Shown here in pieces: positions 53,828-63,555 of a DNA stretch of 64,000 nt; position 1 is the first letter of the stretch, and every line of letters begins with the position of its first letter. The position numbers and the translations under genes were made by a program. The stretch comes from VXOZ01 sp965220045 (GTDB taxonomy: Bacteria; Chloroflexota; UBA11872; VXOZ01). Under the pieces are notes generated by a model. It searched no databases and was not told the origin of the DNA. It saw nothing but the letters and a program-made list of their open reading frames with translations. The stretch is from assembly GCA_965220045.1 (NCBI GenBank), contig OZ244803.1:1240001-1304000 (forward strand), given 5' to 3'.

Positions 53828-54937
53828 ATGTCCAAGTACGCGGTGTTGAAGAGCCGCCTCGAGAGCGGCGACGTGATCATCTTGGATGGTGCAATTGGGA
53901 CGGAGCTGCAGGCGATGGGAGTGCCTATGGACCCCGCCTCTTGGTGTGGCCCAGCCAACTATACGCATCCGGCTACGGTCCGCAAAATGCACGAGCGCTA
54001 CATACGAGCGGGAGCGGAAATAATCACCACGAACACGTTCAATACGCTGCGTCCCGCCCTGGAGGCGTCCGGTTACGGCGATTTGGTACGGGAAGTAAAC
54101 ACACGGGCCGTGGATGCGGCGCTGGACGCCAGAAGTCGCGTTGCGGGCGAAAAGCCGGTGTATATTGCCGGCTCGATCTCGTGCCGGATACCCGTACGCG
54201 ATCGCAGAACCGGTACGCTCCTCGGCGGCACGGGTTACGGCTACGGCGCCAGTCTCTCAGTTGAGGAGTTGCGGTTCCACGCCCGGGAGCAGGCGGAAAT
54301 CCTGGCTGAGTCTGGGGTGGACTTCTTTCTCATCGAGACTCTGTGGGCGGACAACGAATCGCGGGCGATTGCCGCCGAAGCGGCGAAGAGCACGGGACTG
54401 CCGGTGTGGGTGGCATTTACGGCATCGCTGGGTGAGGATGGGCAGACTGTCCGCATGGATTTCGCACCCGATCGGAATTACAGTGTTGGCATTGGGATGC
54501 CGATGTGGACGTCTACCTGGCGCACCGTTGACGACGAGAAGCCCTTGTCTGTCGCCGTCAGTGAAATCGCGGCGATTGCGCCTGACGTACTTGGTGTGTT
54601 CCATAGCCGCTTGGGTGACACCACGAAAGCGCTGCAGGTGGTCTTGGATGAGTGGTCTGGCCCCGTCATGGCGTATCCGGACGCGGGTAGGGAGGACTAT
54701 CTCGATGCCAAGCAGGACGCCAGTGCCAGCAATGAAGAATCAGCGCAAGATTTGCAGCGGGAGGCTGGCGCATGGGTCGGTATGGGGGTCCAAGTCATCG
54801 GCACGTGCTGTGGATTCGGCCCGGCATACATCAAGGGGTTGGAAGGCGCGCTGCCGGACCGCATCTCTGTGCCCCGAGTGAGCGTGCACGCCATGGCGGG
54901 AGAGGAAGCTGCTCTCCCCGGCACCCCAATCAATTAG
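53828..54937 (+). CDS. Homocysteine S-methyltransferase-like protein
   Basis: 369 residues of the betaine-homocysteine/MetH N-terminal type TIM barrel. LDGAIGTELQAMG (about 19-31) is the usual N-terminal motif, and GTCCGFGPAYI near 327 supplies the Cys pair that binds zinc. The third zinc ligand is normally a Cys in GVNC-like sequence; here the aligned region reads LGVFHSRLGD, so His or another residue would have to replace it. The family moves methyl groups from betaine or S-methylmethionine to homocysteine. It is the first of three genes in a row with FAD oxidoreductases that resemble sarcosine/dimethylglycine enzymes, so a role in methylated-amine use is an inference. Confidence 0.8.
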   Translation: MSKYAVLKSRLESGDVIILDGAIGTELQAMGVPMDPASWCGPANYTHPATVRKMHERYIRAGAEIITTNTFNTLRPALEASGYGDLVREVNTRAVDAALDARSRVAGEKPVYIAGSISCRIPVRDRRTGTLLGGTGYGYGASLSVEELRFHAREQAEILAESGVDFFLIETLWADNESRAIAAEAAKSTGLPVWVAFTASLGEDGQTVRMDFAPDRNYSVGIGMPMWTSTWRTVDDEKPLSVAVSEIAAIAPDVLGVFHSRLGDTTKALQVVLDEWSGPVMAYPDAGREDYLDAKQDASASNEESAQDLQREAGAWVGMGVQVIGTCCGFGPAYIKGLEGALPDRISVPRVSVHAMAGEEAALPGTPIN

Positions 54938-54967
54938 TCAGCGTCCGATGTGGCGGGAGGGACACGC

Positions 54968-56500
54968 ATGGAAACTATACCGCTGGTAGTTGTGGGAGCG
55001 GGCACAGCCGGCACCGCTGCCGCAATCGAAGCGGCGCGAGCCGGGGTTCAAGTCACACTGGTCGATGAGAATCCCATCAGCCCGTCAATCATGGGCTTGG
55101 ACGTTCCTCAGTCGTTCGGCAAGAGGTTTGCGGATGTGCTGGGCGACCGGGCTTTGATGCTGGAGAGGGCAACCGCGGCCAACGACGCATTGGCAGAGGC
55201 TAAAGAAGCAGGAGTTGACCTGCAGTTGGGCACGTGCGTCTGGGGCGCATTTCGCAATACGGAAACCAGCAGAAGACTTGACGGCCCGCAGCTTGGTCTG
55301 GCCGACGACAAGCAGTCTTGGGTCATAAAGTACGACCGGCTCATTGTGGCTGCCGGCGCCCGAGACGTGAGCTTCTCATTTGCCGGTTCAAACCTGGCGG
55401 GAGCGATGGGAGCCAACGGCGCCCACGCGCTGCTGAGTGGCTACCAAGCATTGACGTCGCGGCGCATGGTAATCTTGGGTTCCGGCAACGTGGGACTCCA
55501 CACGGCAAGGATCGGACTGGCAAATGACATCGAGGTAGTCGCCATCGTTGACGTGTCCCCAACCGTGCGTGGCGACGAGTCCCTCATGCGGGAACTTCAG
55601 CAAGACGGCGTTGACCTCTACACCTCTCATACGATAAAGGAAGCCGTCGGCGGTGAAGTCGGTGTCAGGTCCGTCGTGCTCGTGGAATTGGATGGAGACG
55701 GCGAGCCGGTCGGCGGTTCCGATAAGACAATCGCCGCCGATACGGTCTGCCAAGCCATTGGCCTCGTGCCTAACATAGAACTCCTCAGTCTCCTGGACTG
55801 CGACATATCCTTCAAATCTGAGCTTGGTGGCTACGTGCCGGATCACGATGAGTGTATGCGGACCAGCCTGGAGGATGTGTTTATCGCGGGCGACGTCGCC
55901 GGTTTTCACGACGGGATGGTCTTGAACCCCGAGATTGCGCGGAATCAAGGCCGCCTCGCCGGCATTGCCGCTGCCGAGTCGCTGGGCGCTATCGACAGTG
56001 CGCAGGCTCGCACAAGAAGAATAGAGATACAGGCTGGGACGGGGACCGCAGTGTCGGCCGAAGTGCACACCTACTGGCAGCAATGGCTGCAGTCCCTGGT
56101 CAACGTCGGCGGGTTGGACGTAGTTGCCTGCGAGTGCGAGGAGGTCACGCGCGCGGAGCTCATAGACCTACAGCCTCCCCGTTACCTGGATTGGCAGTCG
56201 GAGCGGATGAGCAATCGGAGTCTCCAAACCCAGTTGCAGGATGGTCCGGTCGATCCGGACCAGGTCAGGCGCTTGACGCGGGTCGGCATGGGCGAATGCC
56301 AGGGCCGGCGCTGCCGCGAGCAGGCGTCGCTGTTGCTGGCTGCGGAGTCCGGTGCCGATATAGCAAGAGTTCCATTCATGTCTTACCGGCCTCCCGTGCG
56401 ACCGCTGCCGCTGAGTGTCATGTGGCCGCACGATGAAACGGAGGAAATGCGCGAGAATTGGGTCAAGTGGTTCATTCCCGTGAGCAGAGTGTTGGGATAG
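54968..56500 (+). CDS. FAD/NAD(P)-binding oxidoreductase with BFD-like [2Fe-2S] domain (HcnB/sarcosine oxidase alpha-like)
   Basis: 510 residues. A Rossmann motif VVVGAGTAGTAAAIEAA (about 7-23) binds FAD, and MVILGSGNVGLHTARIG near 168 binds NAD(P). FIAGDVAGF near 304 is the second FAD motif. Near residue 378, CECEEVTRAEL and then GECQGRRCREQ form a Cys-x-Cys...Cys-x4-Cys cluster site like bacterioferritin-associated ferredoxin. The arrangement matches HcnB, opine dehydrogenase A and the alpha part of sarcosine oxidase. The ATG at 54968 follows GGGAGGG. It runs in one unit with the next gene. Confidence 0.85.
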   Translation: METIPLVVVGAGTAGTAAAIEAARAGVQVTLVDENPISPSIMGLDVPQSFGKRFADVLGDRALMLERATAANDALAEAKEAGVDLQLGTCVWGAFRNTETSRRLDGPQLGLADDKQSWVIKYDRLIVAAGARDVSFSFAGSNLAGAMGANGAHALLSGYQALTSRRMVILGSGNVGLHTARIGLANDIEVVAIVDVSPTVRGDESLMRELQQDGVDLYTSHTIKEAVGGEVGVRSVVLVELDGDGEPVGGSDKTIAADTVCQAIGLVPNIELLSLLDCDISFKSELGGYVPDHDECMRTSLEDVFIAGDVAGFHDGMVLNPEIARNQGRLAGIAAAESLGAIDSAQARTRRIEIQAGTGTAVSAEVHTYWQQWLQSLVNVGGLDVVACECEEVTRAELIDLQPPRYLDWQSERMSNRSLQTQLQDGPVDPDQVRRLTRVGMGECQGRRCREQASLLLAAESGADIARVPFMSYRPPVRPLPLSVMWPHDETEEMRENWVKWFIPVSRVLG

Positions 56501-56531
56501 GCAGTGATTAGCGGTTCAGCGGGGTGGCAGC

Positions 56532-57698
56532 ATGCCTAATATGAGAGCAGACGTAGTCGTGATCGGGGGCGGCATATCCGGCCTCAGCACCGCCTATCAT
56601 CTGGCCAATGCGGGCAGGGACGTCGTCGTCATCGAGAAAAGCGTCGTCGGGGCCGAGGCGTCCGGTCGCAACGGCGGGATGATCAGTGAGCGCACCGACG
56701 AGCCGGACTTGGTCCCGTTGGCGGTGGAATCTGTGCGCTTGTGGCCGACGCTTGACGATGAACTAGGGTACCCCACCGAGTTCGTGCAGAAGGGCAGGCT
56801 TCAGGTCGCCGTTTCTGAAGCGGAGATGGGCCGTTACTTGACTGAAAAAGAGGTGGGGGATCAATTCGGCGTTCACGTGGACGTACTGGATCCTCACGAA
56901 GTTCGGGACTTGGCGCCTTGCGTCACGGAGAGAAACCTCGGCGGGATCTTCTTCCCCAAGGGCGCTCACGCCAACCCGCACCGGTCGGTCCAGGCCTTTG
57001 CCTGGGCGTTTCAGGACAAAGGCGGCAAGCTCCACCAACACACCGCCGTCACGGGCTTCAAGCTTGCTGGCGAGAGGGTGACGGGGGTTGAAACGACCGC
57101 GGGAAACATCGAGACCGACACAGTGGTGTGCGCTGCCGGGCCGCAAACGGCGTTGTTCTTGGAGATGGTGGGCGTGCGCGTGCCCTTGGCGACGGCACGG
57201 GCGGAGATCATCGCCACCGCCCCCTTAGAACCGCTCTTTGAGATGGCCCTTGTGGGGAACGGTCTCTACGGGCGCCAGGCCAAGAAGGGCAATCTACTTT
57301 ACGGCGGTGGCCCTCACGAGTGGATCGATGTGGAGCTGACCTCTGATCCCGGCAAGCCCAACACGCCTCTCATTCGGAACATTGCCCGGCGGCTTGCAGA
57401 TCTGTTTCCAGTGGTGGCGGACGTGCCGCTCATCCGGAGTTGGGCCGGAGTGATCGAACAGGCCCCGGACTCATTGCCTATCATCGACATCCTGGACCAG
57501 CCGAGCAACTTTGTGTTTGTTTCCGCATCGGCCCATGGATTCGCCATCGCGGCTGCCACGGGCAAGGTCGTGAGCGAATTGGTGCTCCAAGGCGAGTCAA
57601 GTGTTGACATAAGCGGGCTGCGCATGGACCGGTTTGGCGAGGTTGCGCCGAACTGGCGGGAAGAGCTTGGCTGGATGCCAGTTCCCGTGCGGTTTTGA
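56532..57698 (+). CDS. FAD-dependent amino acid/sarcosine oxidase-like protein (DAO family, HcnC-like)
   Basis: 388 residues of the D-amino acid oxidase fold. VVVIGGGISGLSTAYHLA (about 8-25) binds FAD, GRNGGMIS near 47 is the usual second contact, and SASAHGFAIAAATGKVVSEL near 333 is the C-terminal FAD motif. Relatives oxidise glycine, sarcosine, dimethylglycine or opines. With the gene before it, it forms a two-subunit dehydrogenase of the HcnBC type; the small [2Fe-2S] third subunit of that complex is not encoded nearby, though the partner has a BFD-like domain. GGGGTGG precedes the ATG. Confidence 0.86.
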   Translation: MPNMRADVVVIGGGISGLSTAYHLANAGRDVVVIEKSVVGAEASGRNGGMISERTDEPDLVPLAVESVRLWPTLDDELGYPTEFVQKGRLQVAVSEAEMGRYLTEKEVGDQFGVHVDVLDPHEVRDLAPCVTERNLGGIFFPKGAHANPHRSVQAFAWAFQDKGGKLHQHTAVTGFKLAGERVTGVETTAGNIETDTVVCAAGPQTALFLEMVGVRVPLATARAEIIATAPLEPLFEMALVGNGLYGRQAKKGNLLYGGGPHEWIDVELTSDPGKPNTPLIRNIARRLADLFPVVADVPLIRSWAGVIEQAPDSLPIIDILDQPSNFVFVSASAHGFAIAAATGKVVSELVLQGESSVDISGLRMDRFGEVAPNWREELGWMPVPVRF

Positions 57699-57958
57699 TC
57701 TCTGCGCCCGTCACGACATTGGCATGGCATCCTATCAGAATGCTGGCACCAACTCCTCCGCGCGTCAGCGTCCGGTGAGGCCGCTACTCGCCATTCCTAC
57801 ATACTTGCAGTGGACTGCGGCTCTCTTGTGAACAAAACCAAAAAGCCGCTCTCGCACTCTCTCCTGCCTACCACTGCGTCAGGGACGCCAATCGCGAGTT
57901 GACGTATTAATCGCATTCAATCGCGGTCGAAGCCGATGAGACCGAAAGACGAATAGCT

Positions 57959-58417
57959 GTGACAGACACACCAAGCTATCACGTTAGGCCGGCGGAGGCT
58001 AGGGACATATCGGCAGTGCAAGACCTGTCGCGTCTCTGGGCGGAAGAAGGCTGCACGACCGGTTATATCCCGTGTACGGCTGAGCACCTAGATCCCTGGC
58101 TCGCTGGCGGCTACTTCTTCGTTGCTGAACTTGAAGGCAATGTCATTGCTTACGCTGCGGGCACCGAGAAGCTTGGCAAGGGTGCCATTTTTAAGCCCGA
58201 AGGCGAGCAATTCTTGAACGTTGATGAGGTTTTTGTCCATGTCGAACATCGCGACATGGGCGTTGGCACCAAACTCATGCGGGCCATTCTTTGCAGAGCG
58301 GAATCAAGGGGAGTGGTGCGTTCTATGGTTGGGTCTAATAACGTGGATTGGCTCCCTACCGTACAATTCTATGAACGGCATGGTTTTCGGATGTTCGCCA
58401 TCCAAATGTACAAGTAG
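57959..58417 (+). CDS. GNAT-family N-acetyltransferase
   Basis: 152 residues forming a single GNAT domain. VDEVFVHVEHRDMGVGTKLM (about 87-106) is motif A with the acyl-CoA phosphate-binding loop, and VQFYERHGFRMFAIQMYK closes the fold. The acceptor is unknown. The GTG start at 57959 is the only one that gives a complete first strand, although no good ribosome-binding site precedes it. It stands alone between the oxidoreductase cluster and the arabinofuranosidase gene; 260 bases before it hold nothing recognised. Confidence 0.8.
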   Translation: MTDTPSYHVRPAEARDISAVQDLSRLWAEEGCTTGYIPCTAEHLDPWLAGGYFFVAELEGNVIAYAAGTEKLGKGAIFKPEGEQFLNVDEVFVHVEHRDMGVGTKLMRAILCRAESRGVVRSMVGSNNVDWLPTVQFYERHGFRMFAIQMYK

Positions 58418-58578
58418 CCGTAAGCAATGCCGTGCAAAGCAAGCGTCCTCATCGGCGGCAGGTACCAGACTTGAGAGCGTTGTGTTCATCTGGTCAATGG
58501 TCTCGCAGCTATTGCCTGAGAGCCTGTCGAGGGTGCAAAGTGCGCCGCGAGATCTCTGTAGTCAAGGGGAGTTAGCCG

Positions 58579-60078
58579 GTGAAAGCATCAATTCGGTTGG
58601 ACCTCGATCACCACGTCGGCGAGATTGACCGGCGCGTTTTCAGTGGGTTCATCGAGCATTTGGGCCGAGCGGTCTACGAGGGAATCTACGATCCGGCAAG
58701 TCCGCTGAGCGACGCTAATGGCTTTCGCACGGACGTGGGTGAGGCCTTGCGGCGGCTGGGAATGCCGTATGTGCGGTACCCGGGCGGCAACTTTGTGAGC
58801 AATTACGACTGGCGCGATGGCGTGGGGCCGCAAGACCGGCGTCCCGTGCGGGCAGACTTCGCATGGAAGAGCATAGAGCCCAACACGTTTGGGGTTGATG
58901 AATTCGTAAAGTGGTGCCGCTGGATGGATATCGAACCCATGATGGCGGTCAATCTCGGCACACTGGGCCCACGTGAAGCGGCAGAACTCGTCGAGTATTG
59001 CAACTTTCCCGGCGGCACATACTGGTCCGATGCAAGACGTCGCAACGGCAGCGCGGATCCTCACGGCATCAACCTCTGGTGCCTGGGCAACGAAATGGAC
59101 GGCTCCTGGCAAGCGGGCCACTGCTCGGCGGAAGAGTACGCGATGAAGGCGCAGCAGGCGGCCCGTCTCATGCGCGGGATCGACCCCGCCATAGAGCTCG
59201 TGGCGTGCGGCTCCACCGGTCGCTATATGGATACCTACCTGGAATGGGACCGCACTGTGCTGGAGACTTGCTGGGAAGACGTTGATTACATATCCGCCCA
59301 CCGCTACAGCCGCAATTCCGATGATGACAGCGCCTGGTTTCTGGCTGAAGGCGTGGAGATAGACCGGATCTTGAACGACTACGCCGGTCTTCTCGCCTAT
59401 GTGCGGGGTTTCAAGCGAAGCGACAAACAGACCTACGTTTCATTCGATGAGTGGAATGTTTGGTACAAGGACCGCATGATCGATGGTGCGTGGTCCCACG
59501 CGCCGCACCTACTTGAAGAAATCTACTACCTTGAGGATGCTCTGGTCTGCGCGCAATTCTTGAATAGCTTCTTGCGGCACGCCGATATCGTGAAGTTCGC
59601 CTGCCTCGCCCAGATCGTCAACGTCATAGCGCCCATCCTTACAAAGCCCGACGGCATGCTCATCCAGAGCATCTACTATCCGCTCCAGCTCTTTTCACAA
59701 CACGCTCGGGGTAAATCACTCAAACCGATAGTAGATGGGCCGACGCACACTGCCGGCGCCAGAGGCGAGGTGCCAACGCTGGACGTTTCCGCAAGCTATG
59801 ATCCTGAGACCGATTCCGTCGGTCTATTCGTTGTCAATAGAAGCCTCGCCGACGATGTCGAAGTCAGTGTTTCTTTAGGAGGCCGCTGTGCGACGGCCGA
59901 TCTCAGGACAACGGTGCTCACTGGAAGCGACCCCAAAGCCCACAACACGTGGGCAGAGCCGGACGTGATCAAGCCTGTTCCCGGCAGCACATCTATAGAT
60001 GCGGCCGGTCACGCGCACCATACGGTGCCGGCGCTTGGGTTGTCTGTCTTTTGCTTACAGCTAGACAGATGGGACTAA
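58579..60078 (+). CDS. Alpha-L-arabinofuranosidase, GH51
   Basis: 499 residues of glycoside hydrolase family 51: a catalytic TIM barrel (about 15-370) and a C-terminal beta-sandwich. The acid/base Glu172 lies in WCLGNEMDG, and the nucleophile Glu291 in VSFDEWNVWY. It removes terminal arabinofuranose from plant, algal or glycoprotein glycans and arabinose-containing oligosaccharides. There is no signal peptide, as usual for GH51, so it acts on imported sugars. The GTG start follows GGGGAG at good spacing. The solute-binding proteins in the window could supply its substrate, but no direct link is visible. Confidence 0.92.
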   Translation: MKASIRLDLDHHVGEIDRRVFSGFIEHLGRAVYEGIYDPASPLSDANGFRTDVGEALRRLGMPYVRYPGGNFVSNYDWRDGVGPQDRRPVRADFAWKSIEPNTFGVDEFVKWCRWMDIEPMMAVNLGTLGPREAAELVEYCNFPGGTYWSDARRRNGSADPHGINLWCLGNEMDGSWQAGHCSAEEYAMKAQQAARLMRGIDPAIELVACGSTGRYMDTYLEWDRTVLETCWEDVDYISAHRYSRNSDDDSAWFLAEGVEIDRILNDYAGLLAYVRGFKRSDKQTYVSFDEWNVWYKDRMIDGAWSHAPHLLEEIYYLEDALVCAQFLNSFLRHADIVKFACLAQIVNVIAPILTKPDGMLIQSIYYPLQLFSQHARGKSLKPIVDGPTHTAGARGEVPTLDVSASYDPETDSVGLFVVNRSLADDVEVSVSLGGRCATADLRTTVLTGSDPKAHNTWAEPDVIKPVPGSTSIDAAGHAHHTVPALGLSVFCLQLDRWD

Positions 60079-60238
60079 GCCCACCCGCGCAGAACAGGCC
60101 CCGCCCCTTGCAGTGTAATGCCGGTCGGGCCCCGAGACCTCGATTCCGCAACCAAGCTTCTTTGTCACCAATGACGTCTTGAATCCGGTGATGCGGAAGC
60201 TGAGGGTGACATCGTCCGCGATCGGATTCATAGCATCG

Positions 60239-62047
60239 TCACTCCGTATACCACGACGCCTGTTTACGGTAGAGATCGGCGTACGTGCCGCCTAACGCCA
60301 TGAGTTGCTTGTGGCTGCCCTCCTCGATGATGGAGCCGCCATCCAACACGATTATGCGGTCCGCCATACGAACGGTAGAGAAGCGGTGACTTATGAGGAT
60401 GGTGCTGCGTCCCCGGGTTAGCTCCCTGAATCGTTGATAGACGTCGTATTCGGCCTGCACGTCCAAGGCCGCCGTGGGCTCATCCAGTATGAGGATCTGA
60501 GCATCTCGGAAGAAGGCACGGGCCAACGCCAGTTTCTGCCACTCCCCGATTGAGAGTTCCGAACCCTCCTCGAATTCTCGCCCAAGCTGACTTTCATAAC
60601 CCTTTGGCAAGCGGGAAATTACTTCGTCCGCGCCGCCTTGCTTGGCGGCCCGGATGATTGCGGACCGGTCCTCCGCGCGCTCTGGGTCGGCGATGCCGAT
60701 GTTCTGCGCTGCGGTCAAATGAAACTGGGCGTAGTCCTGAAACACCGCCGTGATGTTTTGCCGCAGATTCTTCAGGTTGTACTCGCGCAGATCAACGCCA
60801 TCCAAGAACACGCCGCCGTGTGTTGGATCGTACAGGCGGCACAGGAGCTTGACGAGCGTCGTCTTGCCGGCGCCATTGTGTCCCACTAAGGCGACACTCT
60901 CGCCCGGCCCCACGCGAAAGCTCACGTTGCTCAACACCGTCCGCTCCGTTCCCGGATATGTGAACAACGCATTCTTTACCTCTATCCCCTTGCGCAGCGG
61001 CGCCGGTACGCGCCGACCGCCTACCGCTATTACCGGCATCGGCGGCTCCAAATCCAGAAAGTCAAGCAGATGAGAAACATGGAGTTGACACATATGCACC
61101 GTGCCGGCAAGCCGCAACAGCCACGTAAAGCTCTGTTGCACCAGGAAGATCATTCCCACGTAGAGCACGAGGTCGCCCGGCTTAATCTCGCCGAGAGACG
61201 CTTGCCACACTGTATAAACCAGGACTGCGCCCGCCGTCGCGGGCGAAATAACGGTCAGTAGTGTGACAATCCTCGCTTGGCGGCGGCGGAAGTTCTCCAC
61301 GAGTCGGAAAGACTGCAGGAATACGTCCCGGTAGGCGTCGATAAAGAACCCGCCCAGCCCAAAGAGCCGGACCTCCTTGGCGGCGTTCTGGGTGGTGAGC
61401 ACTTGGGCAAAGTAGTCCAGCCTTCGCTGATAGGGCGCCTGTGAGCGAAACACGGTAGTGCTCTCCGCGCCGAGTTTCAAGGTAGCAACGTATGAAGGAA
61501 TGGTGGCAAGGAACACGATTAGCGCCGCGGCCGGATGGAGAAGCGAGAGCGAGCCAAATAGCGTAAGTACGATGACCAGGTACGAAAGCGCTTGCAGCAC
61601 ATTCATAAAGAGCCGTTGCGCCCACTGGTCCGCCGCCCGGCTTGCCGTTTGCAAGCGGTCATAGAACTCCGGGGATTCGAACAAGGTAAGGTCCTGTATC
61701 GAAACGGCCTTCGCCATGAGCCGCGTTTGCAGGAAGAACTGCAAACGGTCCAACTGGCCGGGCACAACGACTTCATACGCTGACATGGCTAGATAGCTAA
61801 CCATACGGTAAACAACCAGCAGCAGCGCCGCGATGATTGCTACCCGCATCTGCTGTTCGACGACAGCATCTACCAAGAACTTCATGAACCAGACGCTAAG
61901 CGGTTCGAGCAGGTACTGCAGGAGGGAGATTACGATCATGACGATGGTGTGCCCGGGCGCAGCCGATGCGAACAACCGCATGCTGCGGGGAATGCGGCCG
62001 TATTCCCCGAGGTAACCGCTCATCTTTTCAAAATCGATTGTAGGCAC
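60239..62047 (-). CDS. ABC exporter half-transporter (membrane and ATPase domains fused)
   Basis: 602 residues. The first ~320 hold about six membrane segments of the ABC type IV fold. The C-terminal ATPase has Walker A GHNGAGKTT near 390, the Q-loop FQDYAQF, signature LSIGEWQ (usual LSGGQ) near 500 and Walker B LILDEPTAALD near 522. It would act as a homodimer, or with a partner elsewhere, to export lipids, drugs or peptides. It stands alone, convergent with the arabinofuranosidase gene. The altered signature occurs in many bacterial exporters and does not imply loss of function. Confidence 0.9.
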   Translation of the reverse strand: MPTIDFEKMSGYLGEYGRIPRSMRLFASAAPGHTIVMIVISLLQYLLEPLSVWFMKFLVDAVVEQQMRVAIIAALLLVVYRMVSYLAMSAYEVVVPGQLDRLQFFLQTRLMAKAVSIQDLTLFESPEFYDRLQTASRAADQWAQRLFMNVLQALSYLVIVLTLFGSLSLLHPAAALIVFLATIPSYVATLKLGAESTTVFRSQAPYQRRLDYFAQVLTTQNAAKEVRLFGLGGFFIDAYRDVFLQSFRLVENFRRRQARIVTLLTVISPATAGAVLVYTVWQASLGEIKPGDLVLYVGMIFLVQQSFTWLLRLAGTVHMCQLHVSHLLDFLDLEPPMPVIAVGGRRVPAPLRKGIEVKNALFTYPGTERTVLSNVSFRVGPGESVALVGHNGAGKTTLVKLLCRLYDPTHGGVFLDGVDLREYNLKNLRQNITAVFQDYAQFHLTAAQNIGIADPERAEDRSAIIRAAKQGGADEVISRLPKGYESQLGREFEEGSELSIGEWQKLALARAFFRDAQILILDEPTAALDVQAEYDVYQRFRELTRGRSTILISHRFSTVRMADRIIVLDGGSIIEEGSHKQLMALGGTYADLYRKQASWYTE

Positions 62048-62297
62048 GTGGGTTTTCCGTTACCAAGTGAGAGTCGAAATGGGCCTACCGCCTGGCCCTA
62101 AGGCGGTGATTAACGGCAATACTTAGAGGCGGGAGCTAAGCACGGCACTCCCGGTTCTCGACCCGGGCAAGGCACCGCGTCAGTGCAACGATTGCTCTCT
62201 CCCCACCCGACAACGAAAGCGCGGCGCTTGCCAATTCCCGCCTTCCCATGATACAGAAGGAGTACGAGTTTGCCATGTAGGGCAATTTGAGGACACG

Positions 62298-62672
62298 ATG
62301 CCGAAACGAATACGCATTCGCTGTGGCGACGTGGAAGCTGCCGCGACGCTGAATGAGACAAGCACCGCCCAGGCGATTTGGAACGCGCTGCCCATTGAAG
62401 GCAGCGCCGACGTCTGGGGTGATGAGATCTACTTCCGCATTCCGGTGTCGCTCGCAGAAGACGATGCCCAGGAAGTGGTCGAGCTTGGCGATCTTGCTTA
62501 CTGGCCGCCGGGCAATGCCTTCTGCATCTTCTTTGGGCCCACACCCATGAGTCGCGGCAGTGAAATTCGCCCCGCCTCGCCGGTAAACGTCTTTGGCCGC
62601 GTGGAAGGCGATCCATTGGCTTTCAAAGGCGCCACCAGCGGTACGGCAGTGGTGATTGTGCGTATCGAGTGA
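62298..62672 (+). CDS. Cyclophilin-like fold protein (TM1367/DUF3830 type)
   Basis: 124 residues, a single domain. The sequence opens with IRIRCGDVEAAATLNET and has ALPIEGSADVWGDEIYFRIP and DLAYWPPGNAFCIFFGPTP, matching the TM1367-type cyclophilin-like family whose function is unknown; prolyl isomerase activity is not established. It is followed after 49 bases by the XRE-MBL fusion gene on the same strand, and the two may be co-transcribed. Confidence 0.8.
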   Translation: MPKRIRIRCGDVEAAATLNETSTAQAIWNALPIEGSADVWGDEIYFRIPVSLAEDDAQEVVELGDLAYWPPGNAFCIFFGPTPMSRGSEIRPASPVNVFGRVEGDPLAFKGATSGTAVVIVRIE

Positions 62673-62721
62673 GATTGGGATTCCCTCCAAACAGAGTTGA
62701 TGGAAGCGAGGAGTGCACGTA

Positions 62722-63555
62722 ATGGCGTATGCATTGGAAGACGAATTCGGCGACATCATCGGTAAGGCACGGCGAGGGTTGGGCCTGAGCGTGGCCGCAG
62801 TGGCTGAGCACGTTGGTGTGGGCGCGGGCGACATAGAGAAAATGGAAAGCTATGAACTCACGCCTGAACAAGCCGCAATTGACCGTCTTGCCGGCATCCT
62901 GGGGCTGGAGAGCGGCCGCCTCGGCGCTATCGCGCGCGAAGAATGGGAGCCGAATCCCTGCGACTATACAGCCGCCGAAAGTGTCAGCATAGAACGCTTC
63001 CTCGTTGAGGAATACAACGCGAATGTGTACCTAGTGGTCAACAACGACACCAATGCCGCTCTCCTGATAGATGCCGGCGGTCTTGGCGACGAGGTTGTGC
63101 GCCGTGTTCAGGAGTCCGGCGTCCGTTTGCTGGCAGTCCTGATCACCCATGGGCACAGTGACCATACGGACTGGGTTAGCGCCATTCGCAGCCAGACCGG
63201 AGCTGGCGCCTACGTGCATGCTGCCGACATAGCCATCAACCAAGGCAAGTTGGGGACTGACGTGCTCTCGCTGCAAGGGGGCGAATCCCTGGACATCGAC
63301 GGCTTTAGCGTGAATGTGGTGACAACGCCCGGTCACACGGCGGGGAGCGTTACTTATGTGATTGGGAGCGCGGCATTCACCGGCGACACGTTGTTCGCCG
63401 GTTCAATGGGGCGGTGCAGCTTGGCCTATCCTGAAATGCTGCAAACCATACGCGAACAGATTCTCTCCTTGCCTGCTGCTACAAAGTTGCTGCCGGGTCA
63501 CGGTCCGGCCACGACCGTACAGGAAGAGCGCGCGCACAACCCCTTCCATGGCTAG
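62722..63555 (+). CDS. XRE-type helix-turn-helix fused to an MBL-fold hydrolase
   Basis: 277 residues. The first ~70 form an XRE DNA-binding domain (GLSVAAVAEHVGVGAGDIEKME). From about 80 an MBL-fold hydrolase of the glyoxalase II type follows, with THGHSDHTD (His143, His145, Asp147, His148), TPGHTAGS near 202, FTGDTLF near 219 and LPGHGP near 256, so all metal ligands are present. The ATG at 62722 has GAGGAG upstream. The enzyme part could hydrolyse a thioester or lactone, and the HTH part may regulate its own or a neighbouring gene; both are inference. Confidence 0.88.
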   Translation: MAYALEDEFGDIIGKARRGLGLSVAAVAEHVGVGAGDIEKMESYELTPEQAAIDRLAGILGLESGRLGAIAREEWEPNPCDYTAAESVSIERFLVEEYNANVYLVVNNDTNAALLIDAGGLGDEVVRRVQESGVRLLAVLITHGHSDHTDWVSAIRSQTGAGAYVHAADIAINQGKLGTDVLSLQGGESLDIDGFSVNVVTTPGHTAGSVTYVIGSAAFTGDTLFAGSMGRCSLAYPEMLQTIREQILSLPAATKLLPGHGPATTVQEERAHNPFHG

